Below, one piece after another: positions 26,105 to 35,551 of a stretch of DNA of 64,000 nt (positions within the stretch are counted from its first letter, which is position 1; each line of letters starts with the position of its first letter). Under the pieces are notes generated by a model, which was not told where the DNA came from, searched no databases, and saw only the letters and a list, made by a program, of their open reading frames with translations. Position numbers and translations under genes: made by a program. The DNA is taken from the NCBI GenBank assembly GCA_958477465.1, contig CAUEFX010000001.1, forward strand, positions 137,081 to 201,080, written 5' to 3'. Source of the DNA: an uncultured Bacteroides sp. (GTDB lineage Bacteria; Bacteroidota; Bacteroidia; Bacteroidales; Bacteroidaceae).

Positions 26105-28075
26105 ATGAAGAAACTCTTTTTTATTGCATGTAGCAGTTTTTGTTTTAGTCTACTGCATGCACAGGTCCCGGGAGATATTGAAAATATCAGGTTTGAATAT
26201 ATGGATAAACCGGTACAGTCGAGTACGGGAGGTGCCCCGATGAATTTTATTCATGCTACTTATGTGAATGCTGCTTGGGGGGATTGCAACAATAACGGGA
26301 CACTCGACCTGTTTTATAGTGATAAGAATAATCACGGCAGTGCAACGAAAATTCAGAGTAATTTCTACCAGAATAACGGGGACGGCACTTTGCGTAAATT
26401 GACCTCTCCATTTGCAGGAGTTGCTTTTTCATGTCCGGTTTGGTTCGATATGAATAATGACGGTCTTTTGGATCTTTTTCTTCCGGGACTGGGCGATTGG
26501 TATTATCAGTGGAATGATCTGAGTACACGTCTGTCCAATATCCAGGCACGTTTGTATATCAATCAGGGAGTTCAGGAAAATGGAACTTGCAAGTTTAAGG
26601 AAATGCCGGTGGCGGAATCAGGTTTGATGCCGGTGTTCAATGGAAAGACCGGAGGGAAAGGGCACAATTGGGCCGTTGCGGGCGATTATGATAATGATGG
26701 CTATACGGACTTACTTGTAACAGGCTTTGATGAACACACTAGAGCAAGCCGGAAAGATTATGAAGAGGCTGTCAGAGTAGTGTATCTGTTTAAAAATATA
26801 AAGGGAGAGTATTTCGAATTACAGAGAACTCCTTTGGAGGGGACCAAGCCTTTTCACGGGTTAACTGATGGCAGTGTCTGCTTTGCTGATTTGGATAATG
26901 ACGGTTGGCTGGATATCGTATCTACCGGATATGGTTATTCAAGAGAGTCGGAGGTACACGTTTACTGGAATCAGCAGAACGGTACGTTTAGGGAATCGGA
27001 TTTTAAGTTTGACACGACTTGTAACTCTTCATGCGATGTATATGATCTGAATAATGACGGGTTGGCAGATATCATTATGACGGGAGTATATTTCAATAAC
27101 GGTCAAAAGCAATTCTACATCTACAAGAACAAGGGGGAACGCAATTTTGAGAAATTGGAAAATGAACATCTGTTGCCGATAGATGGCGGGCAACTCTCTT
27201 TTGGCGATGTGAATCATGACGGCCTGCCTGATATGCTGGTAGGAGGACATAATAATACACATCAGCATACCACCTGGCTATATGTGAATAAGGGCGATTT
27301 TGATTTTGAACCGATTGCATGGTACAATCAGGATGACTACGGATGGGCATTCCCCAGAGTCACGCATGGCAATGAACATCTGATTGATGTCGATAATGAC
27401 GGGCTGCTGGATGCATGGATTTCCGGATGGTCCAACGGAACCTGCCCATCCGGTTGTGATACGCAACTTTGGAAAAATACGTCTGCTGTCGGAAAGAACG
27501 AAGCACCGGGGATACCGCAAAATCTGCAGGCAAAGTTGATGGAGGGTTCCGATATTCTTTCTTTGACATGGGAAGCAGCCACTGATGATGTCACTCCTCA
27601 GAAAGCTTTGCGGTATAATGTTTATTTGAAAAAGCAGGATGGGGATAAGTGCTGCATGACCGTGCCGGCGGATATCACTTCCGGTTTTATTAAAGTCGGT
27701 TCTGTTTCCGGCAATCTCACTCAATGTTCCTATAAGATTAAAGTAGAATCGGACGGTGAATATGAATGGGGGGTACAAGCCATCGACAATGGAGGAAGAG
27801 GCGGCCTTTTTGCAAAGGCTATGGTGAAAGTGGATGGAACCACCGGTGTTACTTCTCCCGAAGAAGAGGCCATTTTAATTTCTTCCTGTGGGCAGTCTCT
27901 GAATTATTCGATTTCCGGCAGGGGGAAGATGACTATATTCGGTATTGATGGCAGCGTGGTGTATCAAAACCGGATTCATGAGACCGGTACGGTCGATCTG
28001 ATAGGAAAAGGTACTTATATTGTCAGTGTAGAGACTGATTCCGCTGTGAAAAGACAGAAAGTTGTAATAATGTAA
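26105..28075 (+). CDS. Secreted seven-bladed VCBS/FG-GAP propeller protein with Fn3 domain and Por-type tail
   Basis: 656 residues from the ATG at 26105 (signal KLFFIACSSFCFSLLHAQ); the longer frame is 18 codons of non-signal sequence. Seven calcium-loop repeats define an integrin-like propeller: GDCNNNGTLD (degenerate first blade), FDMNNDGLLD, GDYDNDGYTD, ADLDNDGWLD, YDLNNDGLAD, GDVNHDGLPD, IDVDNDGLLD. An Fn3 domain follows (LSLTWEAATDDVTP, YEWGVQAIDNGG), then a C-terminal sorting-like tail (MTIFGIDGSVVYQ, GKGTYIVSVE). The whole architecture repeats residues 825-1446 of the GH2 fusion at 14305-18609, with similarity visible throughout. No catalytic domain of a known glycosidase family is present. 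It could be a surface lectin, or the propeller might itself be an enzyme, as in propeller-type lyases. It overlaps the next gene as TAATG, so the two are translated together. Confidence 0.85.
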   Translation: MKKLFFIACSSFCFSLLHAQVPGDIENIRFEYMDKPVQSSTGGAPMNFIHATYVNAAWGDCNNNGTLDLFYSDKNNHGSATKIQSNFYQNNGDGTLRKLTSPFAGVAFSCPVWFDMNNDGLLDLFLPGLGDWYYQWNDLSTRLSNIQARLYINQGVQENGTCKFKEMPVAESGLMPVFNGKTGGKGHNWAVAGDYDNDGYTDLLVTGFDEHTRASRKDYEEAVRVVYLFKNIKGEYFELQRTPLEGTKPFHGLTDGSVCFADLDNDGWLDIVSTGYGYSRESEVHVYWNQQNGTFRESDFKFDTTCNSSCDVYDLNNDGLADIIMTGVYFNNGQKQFYIYKNKGERNFEKLENEHLLPIDGGQLSFGDVNHDGLPDMLVGGHNNTHQHTTWLYVNKGDFDFEPIAWYNQDDYGWAFPRVTHGNEHLIDVDNDGLLDAWISGWSNGTCPSGCDTQLWKNTSAVGKNEAPGIPQNLQAKLMEGSDILSLTWEAATDDVTPQKALRYNVYLKKQDGDKCCMTVPADITSGFIKVGSVSGNLTQCSYKIKVESDGEYEWGVQAIDNGGRGGLFAKAMVKVDGTTGVTSPEEEAILISSCGQSLNYSISGRGKMTIFGIDGSVVYQNRIHETGTVDLIGKGTYIVSVETDSAVKRQKVVIM

Positions 28076-31020
28076 TGAAAATCTTTTACTGTATGATATT
28101 GAAAAAATATATATGTTTGGCTTTTGCTGTTTTACTTATTCAGAATGGGCATGCTAAAGAACAGAAGCCTATAAATCTTGGAGAAACACCTTGGCGGTTT
28201 TCCAAAGTCGTCCGACAGGAGATGAATTTGGCAAAGGATGCCCGTATTCTTTGCGGTATGCAGGCGGTACCTGTGATCAATGATGGCGATATGAATACGG
28301 AATGGGTAGCAGATGATGCGGCGGAGCCAAGTCTGCTCGTCGATCTGCATGAGAATAAACAGGCAGGAAAAGTCAAATTGTCTTTCAAAGGAAATCGGGT
28401 ATATTTTGCTACTGTAAAAGTGGAAGTAAGCCTTGATAATAAACAATGGAATTCGTTGACAGACGGCACAGAAAGGCAACAATGCGAACTGTATAAGGAG
28501 GGGGATATCTCGAACGTTAATAATACGGTAGGGTATGTTGCAACCGTTACGAGTACTTCACTTTCTGTACCGATTCCTGTAACTTACCGTTACATAAAGC
28601 TTTCCAGTTTGAAATGCTTCTCTGAGAAAAAAGAAGAACTTCCGGTGCGTGTCAGTGAACTGGCCATTCATCCGGTTGAAAATGACCATTCGGATCAGGA
28701 GATGGCAGATGCAAATTTTGATGATACACGTTGGGAAGAGGTCGGTATCCCACATTGCTACAATGAACACGATACTTATCTGAATGCAAGCACGGGAGAA
28801 CGCTGTTGGCGAGGGGAAGGCTGGTACAGAAAGAAACTCTTTTTCGATGAGAAGGATCGGGAGAAAGAAATCTTTTTTGAATTCCAGGGAGTGAATCTGG
28901 CGGCTATTGTCTTTGTGAACGGGCAGGCCATTCCCGGAAATACACGGGTTGAGCAACCGGGAGTGGTGACCCATGTCGGCAGTTCTCTTCCTTTTGTGGT
29001 GAACATCAGTAAATATATAAAATGGGGTGAAGAGAATCAGATCGCGATTAAAGTTTCGAATGCGAAAAATACATTCTTTGCCTGGCCGGGATTTGGAGAG
29101 AATGAAGGATTCGGACAAGCAATGGGAGGTATTGTGAGTCCTGTTTATATGTATAAGAAAGATAAAGTACATATTCCATTCAACAGTTACTCTCCTTTAA
29201 ACAAATGGGGTACTTATTTCGGAACGGTATCAGCTACGCCGCAGGAAGCCGTCGTAAGGTTTCAGACAAATGTTGAGAATTCTTCGGAGCATACACAGGC
29301 GGTCGAACTGCGCACTTATTTACAAGATGAACGGGGACATACGGTGTTATCATTTACCGAGCGACAAAACGTGGCACCCGGTGCAACTCATTTATTCGAT
29401 CGGACGGAAACCATTCAAAATCCCCGACTGTGGTATCCTATCGGTTGTTCGGGTACTCCATATTTGTATACCGTGCAAAACAAAGTGTATGTAGACGGCA
29501 AACAGGTAGATGGCAAAAGTGAGAAATTCGGTATACGTGAAATTACTTGGGATGAAAATTATTGCTATGTCAACGGTGAGAAATGTATTCTGCGGGGATT
29601 TGGCAATAGAAACATTTATCCGGGTTTGGGAGCCGCCGTTCCGGCTGCTTTGCGTTGGCAGGACATCGCTTACATTGCCGAGTGTGGGGGAAATGCGTTT
29701 CGCGTAGGGCATCAACCTCCGTTTGCCGAAGCTTTTCAGGCTTGTGATGTGTATGGCATTCTGCTGATTGTGAACAGTGGAGACAATGAATGGGCCTTGA
29801 AAAATGAACCGGCCAAGACTTACAAACGGGAGTACGACCGTGATGCAATTATTGCATTCCGAAATCATCCTTCGGTGGTGATTTGGGAATCTAACAATGG
29901 TCTGGCCTATGAAGGAGATAAATATTTGCCTTCTTATACACTCGAGGAGGTAAAGAAATGGGACTATATACAGCCACGCCTGGTGTTGAACCGTGATGGG
30001 TATCCTCCGGAATGGGATGAGAAAGAGCAGATTGTGATTGGCTATACCAATCGCTATGAGAAAGTTCCGGGGCATCCTTCTCTGAATACAGAAGTTTATG
30101 GTACCAACTGGAACGGACAGCCCAGCTGGTGTATTGCCCGCTTCGATTACGATAATGAAAAGCAGTTCTCTCAGGCCTATGTACAGGATTATCTCCATGA
30201 TCTCGACAGGCAGGCATGTGGCTGGATTGATTGGATGTTGGCCGAAACTTATGGTGAAGGGTATACGATTTACCTGAATGGGATGAGGAATCAGAAGAGC
30301 CTGGGTTCATGTGCAATGGATGCCAATCGCTTTCCGAAGTTGAAGTACCGGATTTATCAGAAGGCTCTTTGGGTGCCGTTTTCTAAACAGCCGGGAGTTG
30401 CTCTCCAAAGCCATTGGAACTATTCGGGTATTCAGGATGTGGATGCTTGGAGTAATTGTCCTTACGTGGAACTGTTTATCAATAAGAAATCCTATGGAAT
30501 CGTTGAACCGGATAAAGCAACCCGTCGTTGCACTTGGAAAGAGATTCATTGGGAACCAGGTGTTGTTGAGGCGGTCGGACTGGATTATGATAAGCGTCCT
30601 GTCTGCTCCGAAAAGATAGAATCGTCCGATGAACCTTATGCCATACAGGTCACTATCGAAAAACAGACTGCCAAACCCGACGGTGAAGAGTTTGTATTAC
30701 GTGCCAATGCTTCCGATGCCTTTATCGTGACGGCTAAGATTGTGGATAAAGCCGGTCGCTGGTGTCCCAGGGCCGATCACCTTTTGAAGTTTGAAGTAGA
30801 GGGGGAAGGTGTCTATAAGGGATCTTATAACTTCTATGTGACTGAGGGGAAGGATTTAGCCTATCACGCTCCCGGAGATCATGAATTGCAAGCGGAAGGT
30901 GGCCTGATGAGGGTGGCTGTGCGGACAACCTTTCATCCGGGAAAGATAAAAGTAAAAGTGAGTGCAGACGGATTGGTTTCGGGAGAGGGTTCTGTGAAAT
31001 CCAAAAAGGTTGAACTGTGA
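28075..31020 (+). CDS. GH2-family protein with nested discoidin domain and altered acid/base site
   Basis: 981 residues with a signal near the start (KKYICLAFAVLLIQNGHA). The GH2 sugar-binding domain begins at WRFSKV (residue 40), is interrupted by an F5/8-type C (discoidin/CBM32-like) domain at about 48-202 (AVPVINDGDMNTEW, ASLLVDLHE-like), and resumes at ADANFDDTRWEEVGIPH. The immunoglobulin-like domain, TIM barrel and DUF4982-like C-terminal modules (WEPGVVEAVG) follow. The presumed nucleophile Glu673 (NTEVYG) is present. The position normally holding the acid/base Glu after Asn reads IWESNNG (residues 603-609), with Gly609 instead of Glu. It may be inactive, may use Glu605, or may act by another mechanism. 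It is co-translated with the propeller protein upstream. Confidence 0.85.
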   Translation: MKIFYCMILKKYICLAFAVLLIQNGHAKEQKPINLGETPWRFSKVVRQEMNLAKDARILCGMQAVPVINDGDMNTEWVADDAAEPSLLVDLHENKQAGKVKLSFKGNRVYFATVKVEVSLDNKQWNSLTDGTERQQCELYKEGDISNVNNTVGYVATVTSTSLSVPIPVTYRYIKLSSLKCFSEKKEELPVRVSELAIHPVENDHSDQEMADANFDDTRWEEVGIPHCYNEHDTYLNASTGERCWRGEGWYRKKLFFDEKDREKEIFFEFQGVNLAAIVFVNGQAIPGNTRVEQPGVVTHVGSSLPFVVNISKYIKWGEENQIAIKVSNAKNTFFAWPGFGENEGFGQAMGGIVSPVYMYKKDKVHIPFNSYSPLNKWGTYFGTVSATPQEAVVRFQTNVENSSEHTQAVELRTYLQDERGHTVLSFTERQNVAPGATHLFDRTETIQNPRLWYPIGCSGTPYLYTVQNKVYVDGKQVDGKSEKFGIREITWDENYCYVNGEKCILRGFGNRNIYPGLGAAVPAALRWQDIAYIAECGGNAFRVGHQPPFAEAFQACDVYGILLIVNSGDNEWALKNEPAKTYKREYDRDAIIAFRNHPSVVIWESNNGLAYEGDKYLPSYTLEEVKKWDYIQPRLVLNRDGYPPEWDEKEQIVIGYTNRYEKVPGHPSLNTEVYGTNWNGQPSWCIARFDYDNEKQFSQAYVQDYLHDLDRQACGWIDWMLAETYGEGYTIYLNGMRNQKSLGSCAMDANRFPKLKYRIYQKALWVPFSKQPGVALQSHWNYSGIQDVDAWSNCPYVELFINKKSYGIVEPDKATRRCTWKEIHWEPGVVEAVGLDYDKRPVCSEKIESSDEPYAIQVTIEKQTAKPDGEEFVLRANASDAFIVTAKIVDKAGRWCPRADHLLKFEVEGEGVYKGSYNFYVTEGKDLAYHAPGDHELQAEGGLMRVAVRTTFHPGKIKVKVSADGLVSGEGSVKSKKVEL

Positions 31021-31041
31021 TTTAAATCTCATGTAATTTAT

Positions 31042-32034
31042 ATGATGAAAAAGATCTGTTTTTATACACTATGCACCTTGTTGTTAGTGGGGTGCAGGGC
31101 TTCTTTCCAATCGGCTGAAAATGAAAACCGATCCAAGGAGAAGAGTACAATTGACAGCTTGGCCCCCAATCCTTTTATCAGGCACATGTACACGGCCGAT
31201 CCTTCTGCCCGTGTTTGGACCGACGGTCGTTTATATGTCTACGCATCACATGATATAGATCCGCCACGGGGATGCGACCTGATGGATAGATATCACGTGT
31301 TTTCTACCGATGACATGGTGCACTGGACAGATCATGGTGAAATATTAAACTCTTCACAAGTACCGTGGGGACGCAAGGAAGGGGGATTCATGTGGGCACC
31401 GGACTGCGCGTATAAAGACGGTACTTATTACTTCTACTTTCCACATCCCAGTGATACATATACGGATAATAGCTGGAAGATCGGAGTGGCTACCAGTAAA
31501 GAACCGGCTGCCAACTTTACGGTTCAGGGATACATTAAAGGTATGGATCCGCTGATAGATCCTTTTGTCTTTATAGATGACGACGGACAACCTTATATTT
31601 ACAATGGCGGAGGAGGAATCTGTAAAGGGGGAAAGTTGAAAGATAATATGATGGAGTTGGACGGTGAAATGAAAACAATGGAAGGTTTGGAAGATTTCCA
31701 CGAGGGTACATGGATACACAAGTATAAAGGAAAATATTATCTCTCTTATGCCGATAATCATGATCCGGGCAGAAATGACGGTATGGATGGTTACAACTGC
31801 ATGCGTTATGCCATCAGTGACCACCCCTTAGGACCATGGAAATATATGGGAATTTATATGGAGCCTTCCGACTGTTTTACAAATCAGGGCTCTATCGTAG
31901 AATATAAGGGAGAGTGGTTCGCTTTTTATCATACAATCTCCTTATCTAAAAATCCGGCATTACGTTCTATTTGTGTAGATAGATTATATCACAACGAAGA
32001 CGGCACTATCCGGATGGTAAAACAACGTAAATAA
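31042..32034 (+). CDS. GH43 lipoprotein, tandem copy 1
   Basis: 330 residues; LLLVGC is a good lipobox (Cys18). The GH43 propeller has its acidic triad: Asp53 in YTADPSARVW, Asp173 in PLIDPFVF and Glu221 in DFHEGTWIH. Further signatures are YASHDIDPPRGCDLMD, FMWAPDCAYKDG and NGGGGICKGGKL. The group is probably GH43 subfamily 31 or close to it (uncertain), with expected exo-activity on galactose, arabinose or xylose ends. The next gene is a close copy. This copy has Gln282 (TNQGSI) where the other has His (TNHGSI); that His often coordinates the central calcium in GH43 enzymes. Last-but-one gene of the rightward operon, 21 bases after the GH2 gene. Confidence 0.88.
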   Translation: MMKKICFYTLCTLLLVGCRASFQSAENENRSKEKSTIDSLAPNPFIRHMYTADPSARVWTDGRLYVYASHDIDPPRGCDLMDRYHVFSTDDMVHWTDHGEILNSSQVPWGRKEGGFMWAPDCAYKDGTYYFYFPHPSDTYTDNSWKIGVATSKEPAANFTVQGYIKGMDPLIDPFVFIDDDGQPYIYNGGGGICKGGKLKDNMMELDGEMKTMEGLEDFHEGTWIHKYKGKYYLSYADNHDPGRNDGMDGYNCMRYAISDHPLGPWKYMGIYMEPSDCFTNQGSIVEYKGEWFAFYHTISLSKNPALRSICVDRLYHNEDGTIRMVKQRK

Positions 32035-32097
32035 AATTCAGTGGCGATCCGGCAGATATATATCATCTGCCGAAACAAAGCTATTACATCTGCATTT

Positions 32098-33090
32098 ATG
32101 AAAAAATATCTTTATGCTGCATCTGCTCTATTATTAGCGGGATGCATGGGCTCTTCATCTCAGAAAGGAAGTGCCGGAGGAAAAGAGGAAGTCACCATAG
32201 ACACTTTGGCGCCCAATCCTTTTATCACGCACATGTACACAGCTGACCCTTCAGCTCACGTTTGGGCCGACGGTCGGCTATATGTCTACGCTTCTCATGA
32301 TATAGCTCCGCCACGGGGATGCGACTTGATGGACAGATATCATGTGTTTTCTACCGACGATATGGTACACTGGACGGATCATGGTGAAATTCTGAATTCT
32401 TCGCAGGTGCCTTGGGGACGTAAAGAAGGTGGATTCATGTGGGCTCCGGATTGTGCCTACAAAGACGGTACATATTACTTTTATTTTCCTCATCCCAGTG
32501 ATATGGATTGGAACGGAAGTTGGAAAATCGGAGTAGCTACCAGTAAAGAGCCTGCTGCGAACTTTACTGTACAGGGATATATTAAAGGAATGGATCCGCT
32601 GATAGATCCTTGTGTATTTATGGATGACAATGGTCAGGCATATATTTACAATGGTGGTGGCGGTATTTGTAAGGGCGGCAAGCTAAAAGATAATATGATG
32701 GAGTTGGATGGTGAAATGAAAACAATGGAAGGCCTGGTTGACTTTCACGAAGCCACATGGATACATAAATATAAAGGGAAGTACTACCTTTCCTATTCTG
32801 ATAACCATAACGATGATTGGAATGATGGTGTAAAAGGGGATAATCGCATGCATTATGCCATTAGTGACAGTCCTTTAGGCCCTTGGAAACATGTGGGCAT
32901 TTATATGGATCCAACAGACAGTGCTACCAATCACGGGTCTATTGTCGAGTACAAAGGACAATGGTTTGCTTTTTATCACAACAGTGCTTTGTCGCACCAT
33001 GATTGGCTACGCTCAATATGTGTCGATAAGTTGTATTATAACGAAGACGGTACCATTCGGATGGTAGAACAACGTAAAGGACGGTCTTAA
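32098..33090 (+). CDS. GH43 lipoprotein, tandem copy 2
   Basis: 330 residues from the ATG at 32098, chosen because it starts a lipoprotein signal (LLLAGC, Cys16); an upstream in-frame ATG would add a non-signal leader. The triad is Asp50 (YTADPSAHVW), Asp170 (PLIDPCVF) and Glu218 (DFHEATWIH), with the calcium-type His279 in TNHGSI. Most of the protein is identical or conservative relative to copy 1. Differences concentrate in the lipoprotein leader, the DMDWNG loop, the NHNDDWNDGVKG loop and the C-terminal blade. This is a tandem duplication, probably with divided substrate preference. It ends the operon; a two-way terminator follows. Confidence 0.88.
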   Translation: MKKYLYAASALLLAGCMGSSSQKGSAGGKEEVTIDTLAPNPFITHMYTADPSAHVWADGRLYVYASHDIAPPRGCDLMDRYHVFSTDDMVHWTDHGEILNSSQVPWGRKEGGFMWAPDCAYKDGTYYFYFPHPSDMDWNGSWKIGVATSKEPAANFTVQGYIKGMDPLIDPCVFMDDNGQAYIYNGGGGICKGGKLKDNMMELDGEMKTMEGLVDFHEATWIHKYKGKYYLSYSDNHNDDWNDGVKGDNRMHYAISDSPLGPWKHVGIYMDPTDSATNHGSIVEYKGQWFAFYHNSALSHHDWLRSICVDKLYYNEDGTIRMVEQRKGRS

Positions 33091-33190
33091 GAGAAGATAA
33101 ATTGACAAGATACGATTCTGATTCGTTGGTTATAAAATTTTCTGATTATCAGTATTGGCTATGGACGATGTGTCCGCTTTTCAAAAATAG

Positions 33191-33228
33191 ATAAGCGGGT
33201 AATTTCAACTAAGAAGTTACCCGCTTAT
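33191..33228. terminator. Bidirectional terminator between convergent operons
   Basis: ATAAGCGGGTAATTT pairs with AAGTTACCCGCTTAT (15 positions, one G-T) over an 8-base loop. It is flanked by A-rich sequence on the left and T-containing sequence on the right, between the rightward GH43 stop and the leftward GH92 stop. Confidence 0.8.
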
Positions 33229-33267
33229 ACTTTGATAAAATAATAGTAAGTCGTGTTGTATTTTGGT

Positions 33268-35505
33268 TTATTTGTAGACGGTTTGTTTGTTTCCCATAAT
33301 GAAACGTAGCTCTTTAGCGCCGATCAGATCGAAATAGCTGATAAAAGGCTTTAGAAGTTTTTTCCCATCTAGAAACACGGATTGTACATATTGGTTTTCT
33401 TCTGAGAGATTTTCAGCTTTTATCGTTAATTCGTGATCTTTCAATTGGATTTTGATTTCCGGCAATTGGGGAGCTCCTACGGCAAATTCATTACTTCCGG
33501 GAGTTACCGGATAGAATCCCATTGTCGAGAAAAGATACCAGGCGGACATTTGGCCGCAATCGTCATTGCCATTTACACCGTCTGGAGAATTCTTATAGTT
33601 TATTCTCACATGTTTACGAACCAGTTCCTGTGTTTTCCACGGTTCGTTGCAGTAGTTGTACAGGTAGATATAATGATGTCCCGGTTCATTGTCGTGCCGG
33701 TAATGGCCTTCTTCGAAGTTACGGTCCAGCTTGTCGGAGAATGCCTTTTCTCCTCCCATCATGTCGATCATGCCGGGGATATCCTGAAGAACACAGAATA
33801 GATAGGTCCACTTGGAACCCTCTGTTAATCCGTGATGTGAGTGGTCGTCCAGATCTACCCAGCTTCCGTCGTAATTGCGTGGCAGGAAGAATCCTTTTTC
33901 GGCATTGTATTGATTTCTATAATTCTGGCTGAACTGCATCAGGCGGTTGTAATCTTCGGCTTTTCCCAAGTCTTTTGCCATTTGTGCTACGCACCAGTCA
34001 TCGTATGCATATTCTAAAGTTCTGGAAACGGACTCTGCTGTCTTGTCGTCGGCTACATATCCGAGGGAGTGGTAATAACTGGCTCCTGCACGTCCTTCAA
34101 AAGAGGTCCAATAGTCACGGTCTCCGTATCTTCTTTGTGTGTCGCAATCGGGGGGGACCGTTGCGTCCTTACGCAGGGCTTCATAGGCCAGATTGATATC
34201 GTAGTTGCGAATTCCTTTCATGTAGGCATCGGCTATTACGGCATCTGCATGAGTTCCTATCATAATATTGGTATAGCTGGGGTTGGGCCACATAGGCAGC
34301 CAGCCGCCCTCCTTATACATCTGCAACAATGCAGTGATCCAATTACCTGTCAACTTGGGCTCTATAAGGGTCATTAAGGGATGTAAAGCACGGAATGTAT
34401 CCCAAAGGGAATAATCATTGTATGAGAATCCATCATGGATTTGGTCATCAAAGGCGCTGTAATATTTTCCGTATTCCGAGAACTCGCGGGGGAAAAGATA
34501 ACAATGGTAAAGTGCTGTATAAAAGATCGGTGCATCGTCTTTATTGTTTCCTTTGATATGGAATTTGGAGAGTTTGTCGTTCCATGCCTTTTTGGTATTA
34601 TTACATAACTGCTTGAAATTCCATGCAGGAACCTCATGTTCCAGATTCATACGTGCCTGCTCGATGCTTATGAAAGAGGTTGCGATCTGCACTTGTATTT
34701 GCGGTGAACTTTTATCGAAGTCGACATAGGCTCCCATCCGCGTGCCGTATAACTCCTTTTCTCCCGGATAAAGGGTGGAATCGTTCCAGCAACCGAAATC
34801 TTTTATATTCCGGTTGAAACGGATGATGAAGTATCCTTTAAAATTGGATAGCTCAGGTCCTATTTGTGCCGATTGTCTATCCGGATTATAACCGATAATC
34901 TCGTTGTTTTCCGTATCTATCTTTATCCAGCCTTTTATCGTGTTCAGACGATGGCTCAGATGATTGCACCAATCGTTCAGGGCAGGGTTCAGATTAATAC
35001 CTTGGATGATTAACCGGGGCTTCTGATTCTTGGGAAAACGGAAGTTCAGCATTGCGCACCGACTGGATGCTGTCAACTCTGTAAAAATGCGGTTCTTCTG
35101 ATTATCGGTCAAAGTGACGGAATAATAATGGGGAGAGGCCTTTTCGTCATTGTGATTGAAACTCATCTTTCTCTCTTCCGGAAGGACTCTCACCGTTTCT
35201 CCTATCTGGGGCATGACCGATACATAGCCGTAATCTCCCATCCAGATGGTGGGTTGATGGGAACCTAAAAATCCCATAATGTGTTCGTCATCATAGACGT
35301 ATGCCATACTTCCCATCTTGTTTTCTCTGGTCTGTGGAAGAAAGCTGGTCATGGCAAAAGGCGTACCGACGTAGGGGACTGTACCGCCTTCTCCTTTGAG
35401 TGCTGTTCCGATGAAAGGATTTACATAGTCCACAACCTCTTTTTTAGTTTGAGAATAAGTGAGGCTTGTATAGAAACATAGAAATAAAAAAAGTATTTTC
35501 TTCAT
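33268..35505 (-). CDS. GH92 family exo-alpha-mannosidase-type enzyme
   Basis: 745 residues with a signal peptide (KKILFLFLCFYTSLTYSQ). It spans the whole length of the family. Signatures in order: VDYVNPFIGT, MGDYGYVSVMP, YSLWDTFRALHPL, GGWLPMWPNPSYTN, HYIYLYNYCNEPW and GVNGNDDCGQMSAW (Asp648/Asp649), then MGFYPVTPGS. GH92 enzymes are calcium-dependent, inverting exo-alpha-mannosidases acting on N-glycans, yeast mannan or similar. Here the neighbours are GH2 and GH43 enzymes, so the substrate may be a mixed glycan with alpha-mannose or another alpha-linked sugar. It lies 46 bases after the GH2 gene on the minus strand, in the same operon. Confidence 0.93.
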   Translation of the reverse strand: MKKILFLFLCFYTSLTYSQTKKEVVDYVNPFIGTALKGEGGTVPYVGTPFAMTSFLPQTRENKMGSMAYVYDDEHIMGFLGSHQPTIWMGDYGYVSVMPQIGETVRVLPEERKMSFNHNDEKASPHYYSVTLTDNQKNRIFTELTASSRCAMLNFRFPKNQKPRLIIQGINLNPALNDWCNHLSHRLNTIKGWIKIDTENNEIIGYNPDRQSAQIGPELSNFKGYFIIRFNRNIKDFGCWNDSTLYPGEKELYGTRMGAYVDFDKSSPQIQVQIATSFISIEQARMNLEHEVPAWNFKQLCNNTKKAWNDKLSKFHIKGNNKDDAPIFYTALYHCYLFPREFSEYGKYYSAFDDQIHDGFSYNDYSLWDTFRALHPLMTLIEPKLTGNWITALLQMYKEGGWLPMWPNPSYTNIMIGTHADAVIADAYMKGIRNYDINLAYEALRKDATVPPDCDTQRRYGDRDYWTSFEGRAGASYYHSLGYVADDKTAESVSRTLEYAYDDWCVAQMAKDLGKAEDYNRLMQFSQNYRNQYNAEKGFFLPRNYDGSWVDLDDHSHHGLTEGSKWTYLFCVLQDIPGMIDMMGGEKAFSDKLDRNFEEGHYRHDNEPGHHYIYLYNYCNEPWKTQELVRKHVRINYKNSPDGVNGNDDCGQMSAWYLFSTMGFYPVTPGSNEFAVGAPQLPEIKIQLKDHELTIKAENLSEENQYVQSVFLDGKKLLKPFISYFDLIGAKELRFIMGNKQTVYK

Positions 35506-35551
35506 GGCATTTATTTGGGGTGTTATACATTTATAAGATAGTGGACTATGT

